Source: an uncultured Prolixibacteraceae bacterium (GTDB taxonomy: Bacteria > Bacteroidota > Bacteroidia > Bacteroidales > Prolixibacteraceae). From it: a stretch of 64,000 nucleotides of DNA. The notes under the pieces are model-generated. The model was not told the DNA's origin. It saw only the letters and a list, made by a program, of their open reading frames with translations, and made no database searches. The translations under genes and the position numbers were made by a program. Shown here piece after piece: positions 42,246 to 50,472 of the stretch. Where the stretch lies: positions 1-64,000 of the forward strand of contig CALGIG010000076.1 in the NCBI GenBank assembly GCA_937915865.1, read 5' to 3'. The number at the start of each line of letters is the position of its first letter. The first letter of the stretch is position 1.

Positions 42246-42893
42246 ATGAACTACATAGACTTGCATACTCATCAGCTTAATAAACAAAATGTTTTTGCTA
42301 TAAAAAATATTTTTGCTCAGGATTATTCTAAAGTTCTCGTAAACTCACTCTACTCTGTTGGGTTACATCCTTGGCATATCGAAAAGGTTGATTGGGTGTC
42401 TTGTTTCGAACATATTTTTGAAGCATCAAATGATAAGAATATGCTTTTTGTTGGCGAATGTGGTTTAGACCGATCAATAGATACAACCTTCGTCAAACAG
42501 GAAGAGTGTTTTAAAAAGCAGATTGAAATAGCTTCTCAATTAGATAAACCATTGATTATTCATTGTGTACGTGCTTATAACGATTTAATTCGGATTAGAA
42601 AATCAATTAAATTGAATATTCCCTTGATCATTCATGGATTTAATGGCAATCGGGAAACAACATTAAGTTTATTAACTTATGGATTCTATTTTTCGGTGGG
42701 TGAACGTTTTTTGTTTGATGAGCGAAAGAATGTAAATTTAGAGTTGATACCAATAAACCACTTGTTTCTTGAAACTGATGAAAGTGCATTTTCAATTGAA
42801 ACAATGTATCAAAAAGCTTCCCTGATTCTTGATTTGAATGAACAGGAACTAGTTTTAAAGGTTATGGAAAATTTTAAAAATATTCTTAGGTGA
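42246..42893 (+). CDS. TatD-family metal-dependent hydrolase
   Basis: 215 residues of the amidohydrolase-like TatD family, shorter than the usual 255-265. Metal ligands are recognisable: IDLHTHQ (HxH), GECGLDRSID (Glu), IIHCVRAYNDL (His), IIHGFNGN (His) and LETDES (Asp). TatD proteins are DNases or D-aminoacyl-tRNA deacylases; the second activity would fit its neighbour, a tRNA-editing domain, with which it is probably co-transcribed. An in-frame start at 42228 would overlap that gene, so 42246 is used. Confidence 0.9.
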   Translation: MNYIDLHTHQLNKQNVFAIKNIFAQDYSKVLVNSLYSVGLHPWHIEKVDWVSCFEHIFEASNDKNMLFVGECGLDRSIDTTFVKQEECFKKQIEIASQLDKPLIIHCVRAYNDLIRIRKSIKLNIPLIIHGFNGNRETTLSLLTYGFYFSVGERFLFDERKNVNLELIPINHLFLETDESAFSIETMYQKASLILDLNEQELVLKVMENFKNILR

Positions 42894-42980
42894 ATAATCC
42901 TATAAATTACAGATAATTAATGATTTATTGAAGTTAACTATTTTTTAATATCAATTTTCAATAAACTTTTATTCAATTTG

Positions 42981-43011
42981 TTTGTATTTATTCACAAACT
43001 GTTTATGTTTG
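42981..43011 (+). promoter_or_regulatory. Promoter of the methionine operon
   Basis: TTTG (42981-42984), exactly 19 bases, then TATGTTTG (43004-43011). Both elements match the Bacteroidota consensus. Transcription should begin near 43016, some 10 bases before the leader peptide start. Confidence 0.85.
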
Positions 43012-43025
43012 CATTCATCAATAAA

Positions 43026-43127
43026 ATGACAAAAATGAATCGTTGTGCAATAAATATGGCTCTTGCAATTTCCCAAAACCTGGGTTGCAATGATTCTTTG
43101 ATGTCTATGTCTATGATAATGCGCTAG
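43026..43127 (+). CDS. Methionine-rich leader peptide (33 aa)
   Basis: An ATG-to-TAG frame with 7 Met in 33 codons. The last eight residues read MSMSMIMR, so four Met codons fall just before the stop. The stop codon overlaps the 5' arm of a terminator hairpin (43126). It sits between a strong promoter and genes of methionine synthesis. This is the arrangement of a ribosome-mediated attenuator: stalling at Met codons when charged Met-tRNA is scarce would prevent the terminator. The second in-frame ATG, at 43035, is an alternative start (30 residues). Confidence 0.85.
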   Translation: MTKMNRCAINMALAISQNLGCNDSLMSMSMIMR

Positions 43128-43168
43128 CCTTTAGGCGGTGTGATTTTTCATGTTGTTTAAAGGCTTTT
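43126..43168 (+). terminator. Attenuator terminator of the methionine operon
   Basis: An 8-bp perfect stem (AGCCTTTA 43126-43133 with TAAAGGCT 43158-43165) around a 24-base loop, followed by TTT. The 5' arm begins in the leader peptide stop codon, so a ribosome finishing the peptide would mask or release it. The stem is modest, as is usual for attenuators. Confidence 0.7.
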
Positions 43169-43214
43169 CCGGTTATAATTATTAATCCAATTTTTCTTAT
43201 TTAAATTTTATTCC

Positions 43215-44567
43215 ATGTCAAATTGTGTTGTACGATTTGGCGGAAATAGTTTGTCAAAACTGCCTGTTATTGAGGCTTTTTCAAGTCTTCTGGCTAACAC
43301 GACCGACGACACGATTGTTGTAGTTTCCGCCATTCCCGATTTAGTAAAAATCCTTGAAGAAGGAATCGAATTGCTTAAAAATGGTAATATAAGTGCCGAT
43401 TCTATTATAGATCAGGTAGATGAGTTGGTTGCAGAACGACTGAAAATGTTTAATCTTATCGAAAAAAATCTAAATGTATACATTGAAATAAATAACCTTC
43501 AAAATCTTTTAAAAGGAATTGAATTTACAGGCGACTTTTCCATAGCGCTTAAAGATCAGGTAATTAGTTATTCGGAACGTATTACTGCGGGAATTTTGAA
43601 ATTGTTCTTGGATGTAAAATGTGTTGAAGTAGAATTAGTTTATCCCGAAATTATTAACCTTGTTGTAACTGAAGAGTTTGGAAATGCTACTGTTTTGCTT
43701 GATGGATCTGCAAATTTAACTAGCTCATTGACAAATGGAAAATTCCTTATCCCAGGTTCTTATGGTATTACCAAAAATGGAAAAACTGCCCGGTTAGGTA
43801 AATATTCTGCTGATTATTCTGCAGCAGCAATAACCTGTATTGTTGGTGCAAATGCGTTGCAACTTTGGGAAATTGATTGCGAATTCCGTACCGCTGATCT
43901 ATCTTTTGTAACCGACTCACAACTTATTTCGCGACTAACTTATGCAGAGGCTTCTGAACTGTCTTATTTTAGCCAACAATCCATTCATCCACGAATTGTT
44001 GAACCTTTAATTAATAAACATATTCCAATCCATGTTTATAGGCTCTTGAATAAAAGTAAAGAACTTACTACTATTATTAATTCAGAATCAGTTATATCGC
44101 CTAATGTTGTAAAAAGTGTGGTCCATACCGACGAAATAGCAATTCTGAAGCTTAATGGTCCGGGAGTTGGTTTTAAACCTGGTATTTTGGCAAAAGTAAC
44201 AACAGCATTTCATGAGGCAGCTATTAATATCAGGTCTGTAATTACTTCACAGGTAAGTATTAACATTATTCTAAATAATGACGAAATAGAAAAGGCAAGG
44301 TTAATTTGTGATACGCTTCCGTTAAGTTCTGTGAACGAAATTGTTATTGAAGACAATGTTTCGCTCATTGCCATAATTGGTCATGGTATGCAGCAACATC
44401 ACGGTGTTTCTGCAAAACTCTTTACTGCAGTTGCCCAAAATAAAATTAATGTCTTATTAAGTGGTTCTGGTGCATCCGATTTAGTAAGTTATCTGATAGT
44501 TGATCAAAGAGATACAGTAAAGGCGATAACTGAAATTCATCGTATTTTTTCACTAAATAGATTATAA
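43215..44567 (+). CDS. Aspartate kinase, divergent, with two ACT domains
   Basis: 450 residues with the amino-acid-kinase fold followed by regulatory ACT domains. The N-terminal signature reads VVRFGGNSLSK in place of KFGGTS, so the catalytic Lys is Arg here. ISYSERITAGIL replaces the usual GE.xS segment, and YSADYSAAAI matches the conserved SDYTA region. ACT domains span about 315-450 (GVGFKPGILAKVTTAFHEAAINIRSVITSQ and GHGMQQHHGVSAKLFTAVAQNKINVLLSGSG). It would supply aspartyl phosphate for methionine. It is behind the Met leader and 18 bases ahead of metY. Altered catalytic residues leave activity open. Confidence 0.85.
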   Translation: MSNCVVRFGGNSLSKLPVIEAFSSLLANTTDDTIVVVSAIPDLVKILEEGIELLKNGNISADSIIDQVDELVAERLKMFNLIEKNLNVYIEINNLQNLLKGIEFTGDFSIALKDQVISYSERITAGILKLFLDVKCVEVELVYPEIINLVVTEEFGNATVLLDGSANLTSSLTNGKFLIPGSYGITKNGKTARLGKYSADYSAAAITCIVGANALQLWEIDCEFRTADLSFVTDSQLISRLTYAEASELSYFSQQSIHPRIVEPLINKHIPIHVYRLLNKSKELTTIINSESVISPNVVKSVVHTDEIAILKLNGPGVGFKPGILAKVTTAFHEAAINIRSVITSQVSINIILNNDEIEKARLICDTLPLSSVNEIVIEDNVSLIAIIGHGMQQHHGVSAKLFTAVAQNKINVLLSGSGASDLVSYLIVDQRDTVKAITEIHRIFSLNRL

Positions 44568-44585
44568 CTCATAAAAAAAAGTGAT

Positions 44586-45887
44586 ATGACTGAAAGAAAA
44601 TTACATTTTGAAACTCTGCAATTACATGCAGGACAACAGGTTGATCCAACAACAAAATCGAGGGCTCTACCTATTTATCAAACTTCATCCTACGTTTTTG
44701 ATAGTGCCGAACATGCCGCAAACCTATTTGCTTTAAGCGAATTTGGTAACATCTATACACGTATAATGAATCCAACAACTGATGTATTTGAGCAGCGAAT
44801 GGTAGCGCTTGAAGGTGGAGTAGCTGCCCTGGGAGTGGCTTCGGGTCATTCGGCTCAATTTTTAACGTTTACAAATATAATGGGTCTTGGCGATAATTTT
44901 GTAAGTTCGCCCTACTTGTATGGCGGTTCTTATAATCAGTTTACTGTTACATTTAAAAAACTTGGAATTGAAGCCCGGCTTGCAACAGATTTGACTATTG
45001 AATCTTTTGAAAAGCTTATCGATGAAAAAACTAAAGCCATTTATTTGGAAAGCATTGGAAATCCGGGTTTTGTAGTTCCAGACTTTGATGCTTTTGGCGC
45101 TTTGGCAAGGAAATATGATATTCCGTTTATTGTTGACAATACTTTTGGCGCTGGTGGATATTTGATTCGACCAATTGAACATGGGGCAAATATAGTAGTT
45201 GAATCGGCAACCAAATGGATTGGGGGACATGGGACCAGTATTGGCGGAGTTATTGTTGATGCTGGTAATTTTAATTGGGGCAATGGTAAATTCCCTATGT
45301 TCACTGAGCCGTCTGAAGGTTATCACGGTTTGAAATATTGGGACATTTTTAATTTCGACGGTCCTTTTGGTAACATTGCGTTTATTATTAAGGCCCGGGT
45401 TGAAGGCCTGCGTGATATAGGTCCGGCACAAAGCCCGTTCAATTCATTTTTACTTGTACAAGGACTAGAAACACTTTCATTACGGATGGAACGTCATATT
45501 CAGAATACCTTGGCCCTGGCGCAATGGCTCGAAAATCATCCAAAAGTTGACAGCGTAAATTACCCTGGGTTGGAAAGTAACCCTTCGTTCGGATTAGCAA
45601 AGAAATATCTTTCCAAAGGTGCCGGAGGTGTCTTATCGTTTGAAGTTAAAGGAGGAAAAGAGGCAGCTATTAAGTTTGTTGAAAGCCTGAAACTTGTAAG
45701 TCATTTAGCAAATGTTGGCGATGCTAAAACATTGATAATACAACCATCGGCAACTACTCATCAGCAATTATCTGAAGAAGCTCAGCTTGCTGCTGGAGTA
45801 AAACCAGGAGCTCTTCGCGTTTCGGTTGGGTTGGAGCATATCGATGATATTATATACGATTTTGAACAGGCCTTAACCCAGATTTAA
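44586..45887 (+). CDS. metY: O-acetylhomoserine sulfhydrylase
   Basis: PLP enzyme that makes homocysteine from O-acetylhomoserine and sulfide. The 433-residue length and N-terminal ETLQLHAGQQVDPTTKSRALPIYQTSSYVF are typical of the MetY branch of the Cys/Met metabolism family, longer than cystathionine gamma-synthase. The PLP lysine is in VVESATKWIGGHGTSIGG and the Asp/Asn contacts in PFIVDNTFGAGGY. It is the middle gene of the leader-controlled operon, between aspartokinase and metA. Confidence 0.96.
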   Translation: MTERKLHFETLQLHAGQQVDPTTKSRALPIYQTSSYVFDSAEHAANLFALSEFGNIYTRIMNPTTDVFEQRMVALEGGVAALGVASGHSAQFLTFTNIMGLGDNFVSSPYLYGGSYNQFTVTFKKLGIEARLATDLTIESFEKLIDEKTKAIYLESIGNPGFVVPDFDAFGALARKYDIPFIVDNTFGAGGYLIRPIEHGANIVVESATKWIGGHGTSIGGVIVDAGNFNWGNGKFPMFTEPSEGYHGLKYWDIFNFDGPFGNIAFIIKARVEGLRDIGPAQSPFNSFLLVQGLETLSLRMERHIQNTLALAQWLENHPKVDSVNYPGLESNPSFGLAKKYLSKGAGGVLSFEVKGGKEAAIKFVESLKLVSHLANVGDAKTLIIQPSATTHQQLSEEAQLAAGVKPGALRVSVGLEHIDDIIYDFEQALTQI

Positions 45888-45905
45888 ATAATTTTATAAT
45901 ACCGG

Positions 45906-45938
45906 TTTCTGGATTTCAACATGTATGAAATCCAGAAA
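45906..45938 (+). promoter_or_regulatory. 13-bp hairpin between metY and metA
   Basis: Perfect arms 45906-45918 (TTTCTGGATTTCA) and 45926-45938 with a 7-base loop. No T-run follows, so it looks more like an RNA-processing or partial-termination element inside the operon than a full terminator. Confidence 0.55.
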
Positions 45939-45964
45939 TCAATTTCATCTAATTCATTGCTATT

Positions 45965-46888
45965 ATGCCAATTAATGTACCAGATCAATTACCAGCAGTA
46001 GAATTGCTCCAAAAGGAAAATATTTTCATTATGGACCAATCGCGCGCAATGCACCAGGATATACGTCCTTTGAAGATTGTTGTTTTAAACCTGATGCCAA
46101 TAAAAATAACGACCGAAACTGATTTAATCCGGTTATTATCGAATACGCCTTTGCAAATCGAAGTTGAATTCTTGCGCATGCAAGGCCATGAATCAAAAAA
46201 TACTCCGGAAGAACACATGAAAGCGTTTTATAAAACTTTTGATGAAATAAAACTGAAGAATTATGATGGGATGATTATTACAGGAGCTCCGGTTGAAATG
46301 CTTTCGTTTGATGAAGTGACTTATTGGAATGAATTGGTTGAAATATTTGATTGGTCAAAAGTTCATGTAACCTCTACCCTTTTTATATGCTGGGCTGCAC
46401 AAGCTGGTTTATATCACTTTTATGGAGTTCCCAAATACTTGCTCAATAAGAAGATGTTTGGAGTTTTTAAACACCGCAATTTAGTTAATATTCCTATTTT
46501 CAGGGGTTTCGATGATGAGTATTTTGTACCTCATTCACGTCATACCGAAATTCGTGAGGAAGATATTGTGAAAATTAATGAATTAAATATTCTCTCAAAA
46601 TCAGATGATGCCGGGGTAAATATTGTTATGACCCATAATGGACGACAGTTCTTTATTACAGGTCACTCGGAATATTCGCGTAATACACTTGATGGAGAAT
46701 ACAAACGCGACTTAAGTAAAAATCTTCCGATTGATCTTCCAAAGAATTATTATCCCAACGATGACCCTGATAAAGAGCCAATGATGTTATGGCATGGACA
46801 TGCTAATCTGTTATTTTCCAATTGGTTGAATTATTATGTATATCAACAGACTCCATATAATCTGGATAATCTTTACTTTGAGATTTGA
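45965..46888 (+). CDS. metA: Homoserine O-acetyltransferase (MetA type)
   Basis: Activates homoserine for methionine synthesis. The 307 residues follow the MetA family throughout: MPINVPDQLPAVELL, KIVVLNLMPIKITTETDLIRLLSNTP, catalytic Cys142 in FICWAAQAGLYHFYG, and the Arg/His region VPHSRHTE. Residue 111 is Glu (TGAPVEML); in this family Glu111 specifies acetyl-CoA and Gly111 succinyl-CoA, so despite the name the product should be O-acetylhomoserine. That matches the MetY gene just upstream. Confidence 0.95.
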   Translation: MPINVPDQLPAVELLQKENIFIMDQSRAMHQDIRPLKIVVLNLMPIKITTETDLIRLLSNTPLQIEVEFLRMQGHESKNTPEEHMKAFYKTFDEIKLKNYDGMIITGAPVEMLSFDEVTYWNELVEIFDWSKVHVTSTLFICWAAQAGLYHFYGVPKYLLNKKMFGVFKHRNLVNIPIFRGFDDEYFVPHSRHTEIREEDIVKINELNILSKSDDAGVNIVMTHNGRQFFITGHSEYSRNTLDGEYKRDLSKNLPIDLPKNYYPNDDPDKEPMMLWHGHANLLFSNWLNYYVYQQTPYNLDNLYFEI

Positions 46889-46969
46889 TTATTTATAAAA
46901 AGCCATTTCTTCTGGTGAACTAAATTCCATAATAACAGGTTACTCTATCGAAAATAGAAATTTGAATAT

Positions 46970-47395
46970 ATGAATTTTCGCAAATACGAAAGTATGTTTA
47001 AGTGGAATGAAAGATATAGTGTTGGTGTCGAGGAAATTGATGATCAGCACAAGATTATTTTTACAATTCTGGATAAATTATACAATTCATTAAAAGTTGG
47101 TCGGGTTGAAATTGTTCTAAATCAGATATTGCCAGAGCTGGAAGACTATACTGTTCAACATTTTCAAAAAGAGGAATTTTTTTTTGAGAAGTTCAATTTT
47201 ACAGATACTGAGGCACATATTCGGGAACATGAGGGGTTTAAATGTAAATTGATTGAAATTAGGCACGAAATCCAGACTGGCAGAGATGCGATAAGCTTCG
47301 ACCTTATGGTTTTTTTGAAAAATTGGATTGACCATCATATTTTGGTAGCGGATAGGCAATATTCCGAATGTTTTAGGCAAAATGGCTTAAAATGA
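46970..47395 (+). CDS. Bacteriohemerythrin
   Basis: A 141-residue di-iron oxygen-binding protein. All ligand positions are seen: His27 (IDDQHKII), HFQKEEFFF (His and Glu), HIREHEGF (two His) and WIDHHILVADRQY (His and Asp). It may store or sense oxygen in a microaerophilic or anaerobic cell, or deliver it to an enzyme. The start is either 46970 or the Met at 46994. It stands alone, convergent with the next gene, with a 10-base gap. Confidence 0.95.
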   Translation: MNFRKYESMFKWNERYSVGVEEIDDQHKIIFTILDKLYNSLKVGRVEIVLNQILPELEDYTVQHFQKEEFFFEKFNFTDTEAHIREHEGFKCKLIEIRHEIQTGRDAISFDLMVFLKNWIDHHILVADRQYSECFRQNGLK

Positions 47396-47405
47396 GTCAG
47401 ATTAA

Positions 47406-49346
47406 TTATTTCCTGATAATTATAAATTCTGTTCTGCGGTTTAAGGATCTTCCTTCTGGTGTATCGTTTGTACTAACAGGCTTTGTTAATCCGTAGCCTT
47501 TATATTTGATCCTAGATTTATCAATCTCTTTATTTATCAAGTAATTGTAAACCTCCTCGGCCCTTGCCTCCGATAATTTTTGATTCATCTCTGCATTTCC
47601 AACGTTATCAGTATGTCCTTCGATTTCAATAACCAAGGTTGGATTTTGTTTCAGGAAGTCTACTACTTTTTGCAGCTCTATTATTGATTCAGCAAGTAAT
47701 TCGTGCGATCCGGTGTTAAAAAATACGTTTCGCAGTACTACACCGCCCCCAACTTTTATTTTTTTCATTTTTATCTCCAGTATATAGGGATTTATGATTT
47801 CTTTTTTTTCTTTTAACTGGAAATTCTCCGAATAAAAAATATACCCTTCTTTAGTAATATTAAAGGCATATTCTTTGCCTAGTGGCAAACACATCAGAAA
47901 CTCTCCTTTTTCCCAACACGATTCACCTTTTATTACAGATTTTGAGTTTTCCAAATCAGTCAGTTCAACTTTGGCACAAATTGGAGAACCTGTATCATCG
48001 TCAACTATTTTCCCTTTAATGTACGATACTGGAGTTGGTCGGGCTTCGGGGTAAAGTTCAAATGAATAAATGTCCATTCCTTTTGATCCAGGTCTGTCGG
48101 AAGAATAATAAGCATTTTTACCTGAAGCGTCTACCATTAATCCTTGTTCATCTTTATATGAATTAATTGGATAACCAATGTTTTTGGGTGCCGACCAAAC
48201 AGAATCATTTATTTGTCGCGAATAAAAAATGTCGTTGCCACCAAGGCCTGGCCAATAGTCGGATGCAAAATAGAGTGTTTTTCCGTCTGAATGTATGAAT
48301 GGCGACATTTCGTTTCCCGGAGTATTTATCGAATCGCCTAAATTGATTGCTTTGCCCCATATTGGAGTGCCCCACTCCGAAAAACCATTGAGTTTGCATT
48401 TCCATATATCCATACCACCTTTACCGCCTTTTCGGTTACTTACAAAGTACAGATATTCACCATTAGCCGAAATCGACGGTTGCGATTCCCACGATGCCGA
48501 ATTAACAGGTTCACCGGCATTTTGAGGCAAAGACCATTCTCCCGACTTATTTCGCGAGAAGTATATATCACAACTTCCTTTTCCGTCATTTCGGGTACAT
48601 GCGGTGAAAAATAACAGTTTCCCGTCAGCTGAAATAGATTGTGCCCCTTCATTATATTCAGTATTTATGCTTATCATTGGGACAGAAGGTTGCCATATCC
48701 CATCAACTAAGGTTGAAGTATAAAAATCTTCCTGGGGCATGGAAGAACCGTTTCCTATATTTGATTTTGATCCAACTAGTCTGGTGAATATCAATGTTTT
48801 TCCATCGACTGTAAGCGTAGGCCAATATTCGTCATTATCCGAATTAATGTTGGGCCCTAAGTTTACTGCCTGAAATGGAACTGGATATTTGACAAGTTTC
48901 AGCGCGGCGCGGCACCTTTTTAAGCCTTGCTCTGCTTTATCAAACATAGGTGTTTTCGTATCACTTCTGGACAAGTAGTTATTATAAGCATCACAAGCTT
49001 TTAAGTATAATCCTTTACGATAATAGGCCCTTCCTAATAAGTAATACAGCTGAGGATTACTTTCAGGCGCTAATTTTAGTGCAGCATTAAACGACTTGAT
49101 TTGAAGATTTACAGAGTCTAAATCTTGATATATGTCTGATTGTAAAAGATATGCATTTAAATATAACGAATCGATGCCAATCACTTCGTTTAAAATATCA
49201 AGAGATTTATTGAAAAGCTTGCTTTCGTATGCACTTACAGCCTGATCGAATAATTTAGAAGTCTTCTTATCGTTTGACGATATTTTGTTTTGCCCTTGAG
49301 TGGAAAAATGAGATAGAACAATGAAAAATATCAATATTTTTTTCAT
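47406..49346 (-). CDS. PorE-like protein: TPR, PD40 propeller, carboxypeptidase-regulatory-like and OmpA domains
   Basis: 646 residues, exported (signal peptide to about residue 18, TQGQ). Order of domains: TPR helices (about 20-145), five or so PD40 beta-propeller blades (about 165-425; LFFTACTRNDGKGSCDIYFSR and LYFASDYWPGLGGNDIFYSR), a CarboxypepD_reg-like domain (about 440-525), and a C-terminal OmpA peptidoglycan-binding domain (IEIEGHTDNVGNAEMNQKLSEARAEEVYNYLI). This is the architecture of PorE of Porphyromonas gingivalis, which anchors the type IX secretion system to peptidoglycan. Bacteroidota carry many paralogues, so this may be one of those and not PorE itself. Confidence 0.85.
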   Translation of the reverse strand: MKKILIFFIVLSHFSTQGQNKISSNDKKTSKLFDQAVSAYESKLFNKSLDILNEVIGIDSLYLNAYLLQSDIYQDLDSVNLQIKSFNAALKLAPESNPQLYYLLGRAYYRKGLYLKACDAYNNYLSRSDTKTPMFDKAEQGLKRCRAALKLVKYPVPFQAVNLGPNINSDNDEYWPTLTVDGKTLIFTRLVGSKSNIGNGSSMPQEDFYTSTLVDGIWQPSVPMISINTEYNEGAQSISADGKLLFFTACTRNDGKGSCDIYFSRNKSGEWSLPQNAGEPVNSASWESQPSISANGEYLYFVSNRKGGKGGMDIWKCKLNGFSEWGTPIWGKAINLGDSINTPGNEMSPFIHSDGKTLYFASDYWPGLGGNDIFYSRQINDSVWSAPKNIGYPINSYKDEQGLMVDASGKNAYYSSDRPGSKGMDIYSFELYPEARPTPVSYIKGKIVDDDTGSPICAKVELTDLENSKSVIKGESCWEKGEFLMCLPLGKEYAFNITKEGYIFYSENFQLKEKKEIINPYILEIKMKKIKVGGGVVLRNVFFNTGSHELLAESIIELQKVVDFLKQNPTLVIEIEGHTDNVGNAEMNQKLSEARAEEVYNYLINKEIDKSRIKYKGYGLTKPVSTNDTPEGRSLNRRTEFIIIRK

Positions 49347-49611
49347 GACTCATTATGGCTTAAACAAGTTAAAGCTAAGGTATTTTTTTCAAATTGGTAA
49401 ATAACTTTTAAAATCATTTTTTCGTATTTAATAACATATTTGCATTTATTTGTATAATAAACAGATTATCAGGCTGTAAATTCCTGAATTTTGGTAATAT
49501 TTAAATGAAGATATTTGGAGGTATTATTTTTTTTCCTAGCTTAACAAACATATAAAAACAATATTTATTAACATTTAAAACCTTAATTATCAAACTTTTA
49601 GATTTTTAGAA

Positions 49612-49809
49612 ATGAAAACAAACAAGAATCTGAAAATTACTAAGAAGGCTAATGGATTATTAAGCCCAGATGGTGATTCTGCAAAAAACGTTAAAGTTCA
49701 CAAAGACAAGAGTGCTAAACGGAGATTATCTATTTACGACGATTTTTCAGATGAAAATCTTGATGACCCAGATTTTAAATATGACGATGAAAATTTTGAT
49801 GAAGAATAA
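49612..49809 (+). CDS. Small polar protein with acidic tail (65 aa)
   Basis: The N-terminal half is basic (MKTNKNLKITKKANGLL...KVHKDKSAKRR) and the C-terminal half very acidic (SIYDDFSDENLDDPDFKYDDENFDEE). No hydrophobic segment or cysteines; likely disordered. Bipolar charge suggests binding to a nucleic acid or a basic protein. It is preceded by an AT-rich gap of 265 bases and followed by a terminator. Unknown function. Confidence 0.65.
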   Translation: MKTNKNLKITKKANGLLSPDGDSAKNVKVHKDKSAKRRLSIYDDFSDENLDDPDFKYDDENFDEE

Positions 49810-49868
49810 AAAGCGTTAATTATCATAAATGGCTGCCCCAGGGGCTAACATTTATATCAAAAAATATT

Positions 49869-49893
49869 AAAGGACCAGAATTTCTGGTCCTTT
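49869..49893 (+). terminator. Terminator between convergent genes
   Basis: AAAGGACCAG / CTGGTCCTTT, a 10-bp perfect stem with a 5-base loop and a T-run on the plus strand. It is 60 bases past the small acidic gene, and six bases before the stop of the DUF4251-like gene, so it can serve both. Confidence 0.85.
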
Positions 49894-49898
49894 TCCAT

Positions 49899-50402
49899 TT
49901 ATTTCTTTTGTGTTTCAATTTTCTCAATTGTTCCGTAATAACTTATCCATTGCCTGTTCAAAAAATTGATTTTCAAATCAGCAAAGCCATTCAACCCGGC
50001 TGTTAAATTTATCGAGTATTTCTCATCTGTATCTTTCAATTCCATTGAAATGGTGAACATCTTTTTACGGTCATTGTATTTCTTTTCAATTTTAGATGCT
50101 TCAAGATCAAACTTTACACCACCCTCGGTATTTCCATATTTTGCCTGATAAGCTCTTCCGTAATATGGTAAGTAAGCTTTAATATGCAAGCTATCAAATA
50201 CCATATCGTAATTTGCCGACAAATTATTAAATATTCCAAGGTTTGATTGAGCCGATTGAGCAACGAACCTAAAATGACCTTTTTCGATAAGTTGGGCCAT
50301 CTCCAGTTGTTTCTTAGCCTTCACATCTTTTTTGTCTGTCTGACTAAATACTACATCATTAATCAGAAAGAAAATGATTAAAAATAAGTTTATCGTCTTC
50401 AT
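49899..50402 (-). CDS. DUF4251-like exported protein
   Basis: 167 residues with a signal peptide (MKTINLFLIIFFLINDVVFSQ). The mature part has GHFRFVAQSAQSNLG...LSANYDMVFDSLHIKAYLPYYGRAYQAKYGNTEGGVKFD, the pattern of the Bacteroidota DUF4251 family by recollection. It is predicted as a small beta-rich periplasmic domain. No enzyme motif. ATG at 50402 is chosen; the frame extends to 50447 with residues that break the signal peptide layout. Confidence 0.8.
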   Translation of the reverse strand: MKTINLFLIIFFLINDVVFSQTDKKDVKAKKQLEMAQLIEKGHFRFVAQSAQSNLGIFNNLSANYDMVFDSLHIKAYLPYYGRAYQAKYGNTEGGVKFDLEASKIEKKYNDRKKMFTISMELKDTDEKYSINLTAGLNGFADLKINFLNRQWISYYGTIEKIETQKK

Positions 50403-50472
50403 AACATCAAATTTTAAGTTCTCACTAGTTGTTATACGAAAACCCACAATTTTGATGCCATATCTTTTGTTA

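Noticed and set aside
42894..43214. SAM riboswitch before the methionine genes
   Set aside because: No SAM-type multi-stem core could be recognised; the sequence is better explained by a leader peptide and a terminator. A covariance-model search would settle this.
44862..45431. A 189-codon minus-strand frame inside metY
   Set aside because: It lies wholly antisense to a conserved enzyme, has no homology-like features and is rich in Asn/Ile/Lys as shadows usually are.
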